Shown one piece after another: positions 24,701-33,622 of a DNA stretch of 64,000 nucleotides. Location of the stretch: NCBI GenBank assembly GCA_040954595.2, contig CM082592.2, forward strand, positions 2,604,001 through 2,668,000. Reading direction: 5' to 3'. Source of the DNA: Balanoglossus misakiensis (Eukaryota; Hemichordata). Under the pieces are notes generated by a model. The model was not told the DNA's origin and did not search any database. It saw nothing but the letters and a program-made list of their open reading frames with translations. Numbering within the stretch: the stretch's first letter is position 1; the number at the start of each line of letters is the position of its first letter. Both the position numbers and the translations under genes were made by a program.

Positions 24701-27700
24701 GTATATCGTTGCAATAAAGAAATCTATGAAAAAATTAAAATGACAAGTCAATACAATAGTTGCTAGAATCGGTAAAACAAGAAAAGTGGCGGGGGTGGGC
24801 GTGGGAGGGGGTGGCCCCCTCCCACATAAGAAAATTTTGTCAAATACGGTGCTCAAAGTTGCAATTTAATTAACTCAAAAGCAAATTAACTCAATGTTAG
24901 GGAGGACAAATTTTAATTTTGCCACTCCACTCAAAGTAAGCATCGGGGGTCGGGCGGCAAGAAGTTTTCCCTGGTACACTAGACAAACCAATGAATAAAT
25001 GCAATGTGGCGAAGAATGGAGGGGGTGGGTGTGGGAGGGGGTGTCCCCCTCCCAGATAAGAAAATTTTGTAAAATATGTTTCGCAAAGTTGCATTTTAAC
25101 GAACTCAAAAGCAAATTATCTCAATGTTTGGGAGGACCAATTTTTACTTTTTGCGACTCCTATCAAAGTTAGAAGATTTGGCGTCATCTTGTCATGACAT
25201 CATTTATAAAACTTCTAGTATATAGAAGATGCAGCGCGAAACTATCAGATATGCAAAATGGTTTAAACAATTATTCTCCTTTATGTATGCACTTTGTTAA
25301 ATATTATCATCGGTGGGGTTGGGGTGGCAAGCATTCTGCCCTGCTACACTAGACAAACCAGCAAAAAATGAAATGTGGCGAAGAATGAAGGGGGTGGGTG
25401 TGGGAGGGGGTGTCCCCCTCCCGCATTAGAAAATTTTGTAAAATAAAGGGTGCGAAACTGCAATTTTGTGGACTCAAAAGCAAAAGTTCGGTGGCAAAAG
25501 TATGTGACCCCCCCCCCCCTGAACGTTTAAAAAAAACAGATGACCCCCCCTTTGTGGACTTCAAAATTTAAGTGACCCCCCCCCTGGATTTTGCCGGCCC
25601 CCCCCCGGCCGTAAAAACTGAACGGTCCCTTAGCTATGTATGATCTAACAATACCACTTGTCAATTTAGGGTGTCTTCCCAACCCCTGCAAGAACGGCGG
25701 GACCTGCACGTCGTCAACAACGGGAATGGTCCTCTGTGCCTGCAGTTCTAGATTTACCGGCGAGAGATGTGAAACTCGTAAGCCAAACGTCTAATTATCA
25801 TATGAAAATGAAAATCCCTAGCAAACGCCGTCGGTGACAGTAGGCCTATACAGGTTACTCCTTGTCCGTTGAGCATTTGCTGCCAGAATGTTTATCTGCG
25901 ACAGTACTAGTAGGATAGATACAGTTTGTAATAGCTATGAGATTAACTACTTTTTTGCTTTAAAGAGCAGCTCTTGGCTCGACGGTTATGATATCTGCTG
26001 TTCTTGGAAAAACCATTGCAACGATTGGTGGTTTTCTGATGGATTATGCAATAAGTATCTTGCGTATTTACAAAGTATCAGGACTGCTTTTACTCTCATC
26101 TGCGTAAGAACCCGAAAGAATACGGGATATTTTGAATTAGTTAGCCTATTATATAATGTTTTTGTTTCATTATATTAGACTATTTTGTTTTTATTTTTCA
26201 GGTCTGTGTATGTTCAACCCATGTCAAAATAATGGAACCTGTGTGATGTTATCCACCGGATCATACTACTGTACGTGTCCCTCGGGATTTACTGGGACAT
26301 TGTGTGAATTTTATCCAGGTAAGAAGATTCTCATCAACCGTATCCGAGAAAGAACGCTTGCCAATCTAGCCTTTGTTTAAAGGTATACAGTCACCTATAT
26401 GCAAATATAGCTATAGTTACTATGGTAAATTGAGATCTAGCCAATCACAGATTTTCTGTGGGTGCCATGGCACACGCGAAAACAAGAGCGCCATCATCTG
26501 CAATTTCTGCTATATGTATGCATGGGTGCATGTACTGTATGTATGTAGCTTGGAGGTGACCGTAACGTTTAAATGGCGCCACATGTCACGTCACGTGGCA
26601 CGGGGCGATGGTTCACACATTTGCCAGTGTCCAAATGGGTATTACGGGGAGATTTGCCAACATTTCTCTGGTAGGTGAACGCCCGCACATTGTGCAATAC
26701 ATGTATTTCGTCCCCTTCTCAAAGAGTTTCATCCAAACATAATGGTGAATATTCACGAATATGACTTTTCAAATCGTTACCCGTCATATGCATCACTACA
26801 ATGCAGACTGCAAATTAACCAAGAGTGTGAACTGTTACGGTTGAGTTTCAAGCGCCAAATAACAAGTTGTCGTCTGCCTTATCTATGTATGATCTAACAA
26901 TACCACTTGTCAATTTAGGGTGTCTTCCCAACCCCTGCAAGAACGGCGGGACCTGCACGTCGTCAACGACGGGAATGATCCTCTGTGCCTGCAGTTCTGG
27001 ATTTACCGGCGAGAGATGTGAAACTCGTAAGCCAAACATCTAATTATCATATGAAAATGAAAATCCCTAGCAACCGCTGTCTTATTTTGATGAAATTGGT
27101 TGCTGTTTTGCCTCGGCACTGAGGAATAACGGGATACATAATTTTGAATTCTAAGAAACGGACAGAGACCCATATGCTAGGAGAGAAACATGTACACCGT
27201 TTGAAATGAAAAGTTGGTTGTAATGCGAAGGACAAACTCAGATCCCAGTAGACATTTGCTGTCGGTTCCCTGCGAGAGACGTGCTGCCGTGCCGATGTCC
27301 ACGTAGCTTAGTTTTTTTTAAATCAAAACATGCAGCCTTGATATTATTTTAGGGTGTCATCATGACGAGTTTTTGTTTATTTCTGACGCAGAAAACTGCT
27401 ACCATGGTGATGTATTATACCCACACGGCGGCACTAGGCAAGAAGATTGCAATACCTGGTAAGTCCTGCAGGTTCTGATAACCATGGAGACCGGGCTGTT
27501 TAATTCCGCCATCTTTACTACTACCGTCTTCTCAGTAAATTCTTTTACCTTTAGTTTGAACACCAAAACAGATGAGACTCTTTTATGAAGGATAAGCTTA
27601 TCTGTAATTTTGATGCGGATCATTATTTAGCGTTTATCATATTAACTTGTGAAACTCCCTCTTTTAGCACATGTTCCAATGGTCACTGGGGATGTACAGA

Positions 27701-30700
27701 TGAATGGTGCAGTAAGTATGGACCTATTTTGTCTTGTCTGCCGTTGTCTTTTCTTGTAAAACGTTGAATGGGGGCAGATAGATTCTGATACTTACTGTGC
27801 AGTTTTGTGGTATAAACTTTCGAGGATATAACCCCCGCCGCAGGCGGGTATACACGGGATTTGGGTACAATTCGAGACATATAGCACGAGCCGTCAGGCG
27901 AGTGCTATATGGAGCGAATGTTATCAAAATAGAGTGTATACCCGACTGAGGCGGGGGTTATTGCTATTATATTATATCAACAACTGATTTTGTTAACGAA
28001 GCAGCGTCAGAAAAAGAGGTTACGATCGTGAACCAACATGGCGACGATGAATGTAAACACGAGCGGCCCGGGATCGTGCATTAAACATGAAGCAGACGAC
28101 AAAAAGTGACAAAAGTGTAAAATATTCAGAGCAGAGTAGTTCCAAAGTAAAACGTCCGTATATTCGTAAAAAGTGTTTTTTTATGTTATTTATTTGGTTT
28201 AATCCCACGCGACTGTGGTTTAACCGCACATTTTCTTTACTGCATGCTAGTTCAGGGCCCGTTTTACCACTGCCAGCAGTGGTAAAACAGTATTTTACCA
28301 TCGCTCTCGTCCAATCAGAATCGCGGACGGTAGCATGATATAATATAATCATGATTAGACTATTAAAGTAAGCGTCGCCGAGACAATGATTCGAACGTCT
28401 CAACGTGAAATTGGCAAATTTGACGTCTAGAAATGGAGTAGACTAAGACTATATGGAATTTTCCCAAAATGTTGGATTGGTGTTTTAAACGATGGTTCAA
28501 GTATATGTCTCTTTTCCTGATACCTCATTAGATCCAGAACTGTGTTATTATGGAAGTCAAGAATTTGGCAACGGTACGACGCGACGAGGAGATTGTAACA
28601 CTTGGTAAGATACCGTTGTTGCCAAAATCATTTCTAAGCCAGCTATATTTATAACTATATAGCAACATCAGTTTCATCGACTAAATCACATGCTGATAAA
28701 TTTTAAATCGGAAAACTATCATTCATAATCCAAGTCAAAGTAACCATCTGGTTTCGAGAAGCTAATGTGTTTTCGACGATCTTTTACTCTCATTTCTAGC
28801 ACATGTTCCAATGGTCAGTGGTTATGTACGGAAATGGCATGTTGTAAGTATTGGACTTTTTTTTACAATCATTTACCTACATGTTCAAACGTTTCTTCCA
28901 TGACGTCATATGACTGCCTAGCGGCAAATCAGAGTCTTCACATTGAACAGAATACAATGTGGAAGTTAAAGTGAAGATGACACATTATTCTTCCCATTGC
29001 AGTGACATTTTCAGTGTTTAGCGACATCATTCTCAAAAAGAAAGAAACAAAGGCAAAATGCAGTTTTATACACGTTAATTGACTCCATAATGAAACAAGA
29101 AGAATATATCAAATTCCAGATGTTTAATAATTTTTCAAAGTGAAACTGAAGAGTCACCCCCGACAAAGTTAGAAAATACAATTCGAGATTCCCAATCTGA
29201 AAAAAAAATATGAATTTCAAAGTCTAAAAAAGTAGAAGTGGCGAATAAGAGGAACAATTTAAAGATTATCTAACCTGATGATTTTCTTGGTAAATTTTAT
29301 TTTCAAGTGACACCAATGTGTCCACCGTTATACTATTTTACATGCTCAACTGATAAGCAAAGTGGACTGGATACGTGTCAGTCTGATGGCGATTGCATGA
29401 TTGGAAATAAGTGTTGCACGGACGTGGTGTACGGTTGTTACAAGCAGTGTGTTACACCAGTGTACGAGGGTAAGAATGGGCCGCCTTTGATACTACACTA
29501 ATTTTAGGAAAACAAAACTCGAGAAAACCGGCTGTACTGTGAAACGCTCACAGTCCACGGACGATACGCGTGGACATTAAAAACAATCTGCGACATCCAC
29601 CAGTGAGTTTCGGTACATAACACGGAGATTGATACATGTATGTTACCGTTATAATACAGTGTTCAGTTTGGCATGTTCTGTCGCCATTCTGTTTCGTATT
29701 CTCGACAGCCAATGGCTTAACAGGCAACGGTTTGTTTGTCTTCTATAGGTTCGGCGTGCCCGTTACACCCCTGTCACAATGGAGGCGAATGCGTCATAGC
29801 AAGTTCGGAATCTCAAATTGCGAATTATCAGTGTCTCTGTCCTCACGGATATTATGGAAAGCATTGTGATGGAACTGGTAAGTTTTTATAGAGTTATGAC
29901 AGAAACGGGAAAAGGAGAGGAAGGGGGCATATGAGGTAAGGGAGAGAATGGGAGGGGGGTTGAGGAAGTTTGAGAGAGAGGACAAAAGTAAATAAATGTT
30001 CTATTTAGAGGTGACGAAAGTATTTTAAGCCTTTAATTTCACCCTTTCTGTTGTTTTTCTGCAGATTGTGAGCCCAATCCTTGTATGAATGGCGGAACTT
30101 GTTCCTTATCTAAAGATCCTGAAGGACCTTTGGTGTACTGTATGTGTCCCCTTGATTATAGTGGCATATTTTGCCAAGACATGACCGGTAAGATGCCACT
30201 GTTATGATATCTGCTGTTCCTGTAAAAACCATTGCAACGATTGGTGGTTTTCTGATGGATTATGCAATAAGTATATTGCGTATTTACAAAGTATCAGGAC
30301 TGCTTTTACTCTCATCTGCGTAAGAACCCGAAAGAATACGGGATATTTTGAATAATTTGTATAGTTAGCCTATAATCATGTTTTTGTTTCATTATAGAAG
30401 ACTATTAATAGAACCTGTGTGATGTTATCCACCGGATCATACTACTGTACGTGTCCCTCGGGATTTACTGGGACATTTATTCTGGTAAGAATACTTTCAT
30501 CAACCGTATCCGAGAAAGAAAATGGCGAGGTTTGCTAAACGCGTGCCAATCTAGCCCTCGTTTAAATGGGCCACATGCCACGTGGCACGGGGCGATGGTT
30601 CACACATTTGCCAGTGTCCAAATGGGTATTACAGGGAGATCTGCCAACTGCATTTCTCTGGTAGATGAACGCCCGCACATTGTGCAATACATGTATTTCG

Positions 30701-31036
30701 TCCCCTTCTCAAAGAGTTTCATCCAAACATAATGCAGGTGAATATTCACGAATATGACTTTTCAAATCGTTACCCGTCATATGCATCACTACAATGCAGA
30801 CTGCAAATTAACCAAGAGTGTGAACTGTTACGGTTGAGTTTCAAGCGCCAAATAACAAGTTGTCGTCTGCCTTAGCTATGTATGATCTAACAATATCACT
30901 TGTCAATTTAGGGTGTCTTCCCAACCCCTGCAAGAACGGCGGGACCTGCACGTCGTCAACAACGGGAATGGTCCTCTGTGCCTGCAGTTCTAGATTTACC
31001 GGCGAGAGATGTGAAACTCGTAAGCCAAACGTCTAA
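6710..31036 (+). CDS. Secreted VWC/pacifastin-like, WAP and EGF multidomain protein
   Basis: Hand-built model of one gene. The chain is a signal exon, ten two-exon six-Cys modules, three WAP exons and twelve EGF exons. Every module begins and ends in phase 1, and the chain gives 1,157 codons plus stop without a frame error. Exons: 6710-6773, 7488-7560, 8419-8468, 8825-8891, 9725-9774, 10131-10197, 11895-11944, 12301-12367, 14075-14124, 14480-14546, 15814-15857, 16323-16395, 16565-16608, 17072-17233, 17518-17646, 17975-18082, 18512-18628, 19238-19345, 19706-19772, 19982-20025, 20851-20923, 21113-21156, 21619-21780, 22065-22193, 22384-22503, 22737-22856, 23217-23324, 23761-23877, 25670-25777, 26202-26318, 26919-27026, 27392-27458, 27668-27711, 28532-28604, 28800-28843, 29308-29469, 29749-29877, 30065-30187, 30912-31036. 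WAP and pacifastin folds are typical of secreted serine-protease inhibitors, so that role is inferred; EGF arrays suggest extracellular binding. The last exon is read through its donor-like site to a TAA at 31034-31036, and AATAAA follows at 31219. The true end could instead splice further. Confidence 0.75.
7488..8468 (+). CDS. Six-Cys module 1 (two exons)
   Basis: Exon a is 7488-7560 and exon b 8419-8468. The intron splits the codon of the third cysteine: TG|GT... then ...AG|T. The spliced module reads C-(16)[18 protein letters not shown]. The CNxCxCxxG core is that of pacifastin and of the first half of VWC domains, although the first spacer (16) is longer than the usual 9-12 of pacifastins. 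The intron between the halves is the first GA-rich tract. Exon a is unique in sequence ([12 protein letters not shown]); exon b is nearly identical in modules 1-4. Confidence 0.75.
7565..8331 (+). repeat. GA-rich microsatellite, intron of module 1
   Basis: Almost pure purine on the plus strand, with (GA)n broken by G runs, GTGAGA and AATGAGGAGA sub-motifs. It fills the intron between the two halves of module 1. Long open frames through it (RERERE on plus, LSLSLS on minus) are artefacts of the simple repeat. Confidence 0.95.
8825..9774 (+). CDS. Six-Cys module 2 (two exons)
   Basis: Exons are 8825-8891 ([20 protein letters not shown] after splicing) and 9725-9774 ([16 protein letters not shown]), separated by a GA-rich intron. 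The cysteine pattern is as in module 1. The exon-b acceptor is TTTAAG, weaker than the TTTTAG used in modules 3 and 4. Confidence 0.75.
9027..9637 (+). repeat. GA-rich microsatellite, intron of module 2
   Basis: Purine-only tract on the plus strand with GGGGTGAGAGAG, GTGTGAGAG and AGCGAGAG sub-motifs. It begins directly after ATCCAGAAATGTGTTAT, a remnant of the first bases of a module-6-type exon. Confidence 0.95.
10131..11944 (+). CDS. Six-Cys module 3 (two exons)
   Basis: Exons are 10131-10197 and 11895-11944. The protein sequence is the same as module 2. The intervening intron holds the 1.5-kb GA tract, and the exon-b acceptor is TTTTAG. Confidence 0.75.
10336..11808 (+). repeat. GA-rich microsatellite, intron of module 3 (about 1.5 kb)
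   Basis: A longer version of the module-2 tract with GTGAAAGTGAGAG and AGACAGAGAG higher-order repeats. Much of it recurs in the next tract (12507-13988), so the longer-range repeat was itself duplicated. Confidence 0.95.
12301..14124 (+). CDS. Six-Cys module 4 (two exons)
   Basis: Exons are 12301-12367 and 14075-14124, identical in protein sequence to modules 2 and 3. The exon halves are 1.7 kb apart because of the GA tract. Confidence 0.75.
12507..13988 (+). repeat. GA-rich microsatellite, intron of module 4 (about 1.5 kb)
   Basis: Shares the order of its sub-motifs with the tract at 10336-11808, with only small length differences. This indicates duplication of the whole ~2.17-kb unit rather than independent expansion. 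Confidence 0.95.
14480..15857 (+). CDS. Six-Cys module 5 (two exons, intron carries a LINE)
   Basis: Exons are 14480-14546 and 15814-15857. The spliced module reads [19 protein letters not shown] then [17 protein letters not shown]. Aspartate before the second cysteine is Tyr here (EYC instead of EDC). The intron contains the 14737-15789 retrotransposon fragment. Confidence 0.75.
14737..15789 (+). mobile_element. 5'-truncated non-LTR retrotransposon (RT C-terminal part)
   Basis: A 1,053-bp insertion between direct AACTT copies (14732-14736 and 15790-15794). The paralogous introns at about 19956-19961 and 27642-27647 are uninterrupted and serve as empty sites. An open frame (to TAA at 15603-15605) begins near the RT active-site motif FADD and runs through the thumb and C-terminal region ([34 protein letters not shown]), as in CR1/Jockey/L2-type LINEs. 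The 3' end is a TGATT repeat tail. It is truncated upstream of the RT palm, lacks endonuclease and cannot be autonomous. Confidence 0.9.
15977..16064. repeat. GCAATAACCCCCGCC MITE, rearranged copy
   Basis: The left terminus is as in the 20145-20284 copy, but the central part (GCTCCATATAGCACTCGCCT) is in inverted orientation, the right terminus is missing, and the sequence runs straight into CCAGCAGTGGTAAAA. About 270 bp of flanking sequence present at 20330-20590 is absent here. Confidence 0.7.
16323..16608 (+). CDS. Six-Cys module 6 (two exons)
   Basis: Exons are 16323-16395 and 16565-16608. The protein reads [19 protein letters not shown], then [20 protein letters not shown] second AG six bases inside the exon (CCAG) would also keep frame; I chose TTAG at 16321-16322 because the pyrimidine tract abuts it. 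Confidence 0.75.
17072..17233 (+). CDS. WAP four-disulfide core domain 1
   Basis: This single exon encodes [23 protein letters not shown] and GCYKQC: eight cysteines in the WAP order with the diagnostic CxxDxxC...KCC and a final CxxxC. The exon is phase 1 at both ends. WAP domains are secreted protease inhibitors or antimicrobial; which applies here cannot be told. Confidence 0.85.
17518..19345 (+). CDS. EGF exons of repeat unit 1
   Basis: Four phase-1 EGF exons. 17518-17646: [13 protein letters not shown]...[12 protein letters not shown]. 17975-18082: [13 protein letters not shown]...[12 protein letters not shown]. 18512-18628: [13 protein letters not shown]...[12 protein letters not shown]. 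19238-19345: like the second but SSRFTGERC. Each has the six-Cys EGF pattern with C-x-C and G-x-x-G-x-x-C. A disabled EGF half-exon lies between at 18885-18986, and another fragment at 17665-17727. Confidence 0.8.
18240..18430 (+). repeat. Conserved intronic block, repeated in five EGF introns
   Basis: A block starting TTTGCTTTAAAGAGCAGCTC and ending near CTCATCTGCG recurs, whole or in part, at 22515-22640, 23500-23652, 25955-26110 and 30195-30322. It has a pyrimidine tract and AG before it and one frame reading [19 protein letters not shown], a hydrophobic stretch ending at a stop. It duplicated along with the EGF exons. I cannot show it is spliced into mRNA. Confidence 0.55.
18691..18884. 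mobile_element. TTAA-flanked MITE next to a broken EGF exon
   Basis: TTAA at 18687-18690 and 18885-18888 flanks an element with termini AGGTATACAGTCACCTA and, inverted, ACGTTACGGTCACCTCC. Relatives lie at 22917-23089, 23938-24122 and 26378-26574 in the duplicated EGF units, and independently at 42430-42612 and 48469-48654 in TRPM introns. TTAA targets and ~15-bp inverted ends resemble non-autonomous piggyBac elements. Confidence 0.65.
18885..18986 (+). pseudogene. EGF half-exon, first half lost to MITE insertion
   Basis: The 3' half of an EGF domain survives ([20 protein letters not shown], followed by a GT donor). Upstream, NGATCHVT is still legible but in a different frame, and then the sequence runs into the MITE. 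It has lost its acceptor and first two cysteines. Copies with the same lesion are at 24121-24224, 26573-26671 and about 30580-30660; shorter remnants are at 17665-17727 and 23090-23158. Confidence 0.7.
19706..20923 (+). CDS. Six-Cys modules 7 and 8a (unit 2)
   Basis: Exons are 19706-19772 and 19982-20025 (module 7, as module 5 but with EDC restored) and 20851-20923 (first half of module 8, [18 protein letters not shown]). The second half of module 8 is at 21113-21156. The intron between modules 7 and 8 carries the complete MITE and a segment with a CCACTGCCAGCAGTGG hairpin. Confidence 0.75.
20145..20284. mobile_element. Complete 140-bp MITE (GCAATAACCCCCGCC ends)
   Basis: The left end GCAATAACCCCCGCC...CGGGTATACAC matches the inverted right end at 20253-20284. 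ATTA occurs on both sides. A second near-complete copy is at 27829-27965, and fragments are at 4688 and 15977. There is no coding capacity. Confidence 0.8.
21113..21156 (+). CDS. Six-Cys module 8b
   Basis: The exon reads [15 protein letters not shown] after splicing to 20851-20923, identical in protein to modules 6b and 10b. Confidence 0.75.
21619..21780 (+). CDS. WAP domain 2
   Basis: Same eight-Cys pattern and exon size as WAP1, with Y-to-D, T-to-R and Y-to-N changes ([17 protein letters not shown]). Confidence 0.85.
22065..23877 (+). CDS. EGF exons of repeat unit 2, first part
   Basis: Five EGF exons: 22065-22193 ([12 protein letters not shown], where NGG has become NRG), 22384-22503 ([12 protein letters not shown]...[12 protein letters not shown]), 22737-22856 ([12 protein letters not shown]...[12 protein letters not shown]), 23217-23324 ([12 protein letters not shown]) and 23761-23877 ([12 protein letters not shown]...[10 protein letters not shown]). 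The type at 22384 has a relative in unit 3 (30065) but none in unit 1. Confidence 0.8.
24439..25629. mobile_element. Harbinger-like non-autonomous DNA transposon (1,191 bp)
   Basis: The terminal inverted repeats start GGGACCGTTCAGTTTTTACG and end with the complement. TTA is duplicated on both sides (24436-24438 and 25630-25632). Paralogous introns read CTGCCTTAGCTATG without the insert, which proves the target site. A 3-bp TWA duplication with G-rich termini fits PIF/Harbinger. Inside are runs of C and three copies of a GGGGGTGG..GGGAGGGGGT block, but no transposase frame. A 161-bp derivative is at 61969-62129. Confidence 0.8.
25670..27026 (+). CDS. EGF exons of repeat unit 2, second part
   Basis: Exons are 25670-25777 ([21 protein letters not shown]), 26202-26318 ([12 protein letters not shown]...[10 protein letters not shown]) and 26919-27026 ([12 protein letters not shown]...SSGFTGERC). 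They repeat the [EGF 108 bp - EGF 117 bp] pair, which occurs once in unit 1 and twice in unit 2 before the closing 108-bp exon. Confidence 0.8.
27392..28843 (+). CDS. Six-Cys modules 9 and 10 (unit 3)
   Basis: Exons are 27392-27458, 27668-27711, 28532-28604 and 28800-28843. The sequence is almost the same as modules 7 and 8; module 9 has [19 protein letters not shown] with Asn changed to His. Confidence 0.75.
27829..27965. mobile_element. MITE, second near-complete copy
   Basis: Matches 20145-20284 but lacks the first bases of the left terminus (GGATATAACCCCC instead of GGATTAAGCAATAACCCCC). It is at the same place in the module-9 intron, so it was inherited by segmental duplication and then eroded. 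Confidence 0.8.
29308..29469 (+). CDS. WAP domain 3
   Basis: Identical in protein to WAP1 across the cysteine framework, including LYYFTC and VVYGC. Confidence 0.85.
29749..31036 (+). CDS. EGF exons of repeat unit 3 and probable C-terminus
   Basis: Exons are 29749-29877 ([12 protein letters not shown]), 30065-30187 ([12 protein letters not shown]...[12 protein letters not shown]) and 30912-31019 ([12 protein letters not shown]...SSRFTGERC). Beyond 31019 the frame continues TRKPNV to TAA (31034-31036). The downstream EGF exons of units 1 and 2 are absent: at 31200 the unit breaks off (TTGGCTCGA|AATACAC). I therefore read the last exon through its donor-like GTAAG. Confidence 0.65.
30400..30485 (+). 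pseudogene. Eroded 117-bp-type EGF exon of unit 3
   Basis: Only AACCTGTGTGATGTT...TGTACGTGTCCCTCGGG and a truncated end remain. The acceptor, the first two cysteines and the TTGTGTGAA near the end are deleted. In units 1 and 2 the same exon is intact. Confidence 0.75.
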
Positions 31037-31218
31037 TTATCATATGAAAATGAAAATCCCTAGCAAACGCCGTCGGTGACAGTAGGCCTATACAGGTTAC
31101 TCCTTGTCCGTTGAGCATTTTACTGCCAGAATGTTTATCTGCGACAGTACTAGTAGGATAGATACAATTTGCAATAGAAATGAGATAACTAGCTCTTGGC
31201 TCGAAATACACTCTGGAG

Positions 31219-31224
31219 AATAAA
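31219..31224 (+). terminator. Candidate poly(A) signal AATAAA
   Basis: AATAAA lies 183 bp after the proposed stop codon and is followed by T-rich and GT-rich sequence (TTGTGTGTTATATGCTTGTG), as at animal polyadenylation sites. Confidence 0.5.
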
Positions 31225-33233
31225 TAATAATTGGGCTTGTGTGTTATATGCTTGTGTCCTTTTTATTTTTTCATAAGGATAAAAAAATGGTAAATTGAAA
31301 AATGTTCAGGGCCTGTCAAAAAACTTCTGGGAAGTTCTGTTTGGGCCACGCCCTTACACGTGACGTCACTAGAGGAACCCATTTACGTACGTTTGCAACA
31401 GACTTAGCATTGTACATTGCAGTGGTTGAATTGCAATTATACATGTCTGTGATCTAAACAGCTTTGCTGGGTCAGCCTGGGTACAACTCTGGATTCCCCG
31501 TCCCCTTCAAAATAAACGTACATATGTATACCTTATCATCTAGGGGAGATGCGATTATGAAAAAAAAAACTACCCGGCCCGGCTACAGCCTTGCATTGCA
31601 AGCAGTACACCACAGGCAATGGCAGCGGATGTGTATAGGCGCCCTACACATACAATGATTGCTGCCTCGATTAAAAGCTCGTAGCTCGTCTCACACGCAT
31701 GTTCCAACTGTAGCCGCTGGTTACAGACGTTTAGTGAACAGTCAATCCCATAAGGCAGGGCTCTGTCCTAACGACAGAGAAGATGGCGGCGACCATAATC
31801 TGTGTCGGAGATCGGGAAAAGACACTAGCTTGGGTGAAAAGGAGGGACAAAACCAGAATCTACTTATACGGTGCACATTAAATATATGGAAGGAAACGTC
31901 GCATTTAGGCAGTCCACTATTTGAATGCATCGAACGGAAAATTTGCTGGGAAGTTACGCGCATGCGCGTGAGACGAGCTACCCGCTTTAACCGTGGAATA
32001 TTGCCCAGAATACTGGCTTAGGACTAGAGTGTTGGGTCTAAATCTACTTATCTTGGACAATGTCAACTTATTGACAACTGATCCGTGGTCTTTTGGCGAT
32101 TCTCGATCACTGACTCAAAAGACAAAATACGCACGTGTTATTAAAACAAAATGAAGTAACCGGCAATCATGCCAGGCCGACCCACTCACGCTCACAAAGC
32201 ATGAAACCTTTTCATTGATACACACGAATATCCAAGTTTATTGCGAAATACATTGGGTAAAATCACTATTAGCCTTGATTCTTACTAAAAAGTAAACGTG
32301 TTTCTTGTATGAGCAGCAGGCAATGACTTTTTGAGAAATGGCCACAGGCTGTTAACTTTCAAATAATAGAAATGCCCTTTCACCATTCCTCGTTGTTTGC
32401 CCATTGTTCCAACCTAACCCTCTTAGTTTTACCCACAACCGCTTTTTATGTCTGAACACCCGTAAGCTCTACAACAACAATTATTGCACAGAAAATAACA
32501 AAAACCTTCTTGGATTGTATTATACTGCATACTTTATGTGTGGCAAATGTAAATTTTCTAAACGAGTATAGAATGATATGTACTCTTCGACTGAATGGAA
32601 ATTAACGTTAGCGACCTTCTTTTTATCCTTCATCAAAATGCAAATTCAAAAAAATCATCACATCACATTTTACATAAACTTTAAATTCACCAAATTATTA
32701 TGATCGTAGTTTGACTGTATGAATTTCATTGAATAATTGTACAATTCGTACTAAATATCTTTCACCATTTGCCAATATTTGTGCCAAGTTCATTTATCAA
32801 TGAAAGAAACTTTGCAAAGTTCACAACTAGAGTACAATTATTGCAACAATAGCATGGAATGTGGACATCTTCAACAATCATAATGAACTAAAAAGATTGT
32901 AATTGTACATTCCATTCCTGACAACGTAGGCAAATTGACATTATAAACGTATGTGCGCGAGGCTTTCGTCATTTTAACAGACTCTGCAACTTGTCAAAGT
33001 CCTATTCTTCCAAAAGAAGAGTAATTTGTTACAAAAGGGGTACTCTTTTTTCACTAAAAACAACAAAAACAACTTTTGTCAAAAGTGAAGACCATATACA
33101 TCTGCATTCATGTATGTTTTGACTGCTCCAGTATTTGCATTAAACTTGTTTGTTTGGTTGTTGTTGTTGTTGTTTTTTTGGAGGGGGGGGGGCTGAGCAA
33201 GAAGCATCAATTAATACACATTTGAAGGTTAGT
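31225..33233. other. Intergenic region between convergent genes
   Basis: No exon is recognised. Apart from the MITE at 31671-31990 it is AT-rich unique sequence, with a T/GTT run and G-rich stretch at 33150-33193 just beyond the kinase stop codon. Confidence 0.6.
31671..31990. mobile_element. 320-bp MITE with AAGATGGCGGC motif, copy 1
   Basis: The ends TTAAAAGCTCGTAGCTCGTC and (inverted) TTAAAGCGGGTAGCTCGTCT form ~30-bp inverted repeats. Copies are at 40293-40613 (opposite orientation) and 51943-52203 (left end missing). The shared interior contains AAGATGGCGGCGACCATAAT, which matches the YY1 core consensus. Confidence 0.8.
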
Positions 33234-33622
33234 TTATTGATTGCTGCTTGGTCGAGTATTTCCGTGCTGTGGACATGTCAGCCGATTTCTCTTGTAGTTT
33301 TGAATACACTTCGTACACACAACTGTACATCCACATTCAAGAGGAATGTCAGCTGAAAAGAAGTGAGCAGACAATATTGAAATCATCTCAAGGTTGATAT
33401 TAGCCTGTAGACAGGCAATGGATGAGAGACATTTTAAAAATAGCTTACCAGTAGTATGGGCCTTTAAGTTTAAACGATATAAATACAAAATGTGTTTGAT
33501 TCTACTGAAAGTATGACTAAAAAGTCGTTGTGGTACTTACAGACAATGTTGGTCAAACACATGCGACACTTCCTGCAATCTGTAGTGTTGAAAAGTAACA
33601 CTCCGTGGGATTTTGATAGATC
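33234..33622 (-). CDS. RING finger of the kinase gene (last two exons)
   Basis: Exons 33541-33622 and 33234-33352 join in phase 1 to give CRMC, then 11 residues, CGC, TVVC, TKC, ten residues, CPQH. The metal ligands would be C518, C521, C533, C535, C539, C542, C553 and H556: a compact IAP-like RING with Cys in place of the usual His and a final His. The stop TAA is at 33234-33236. A C-terminal RING suggests ubiquitin-ligase activity coupled to the kinase. Confidence 0.8.

Noticed and set aside
31464-32021. Two plus-strand frames of 64 and 120 codons
   Set aside because: The second lies inside a MITE whose other copies are frameshifted; the first has no family resemblance or splice context.
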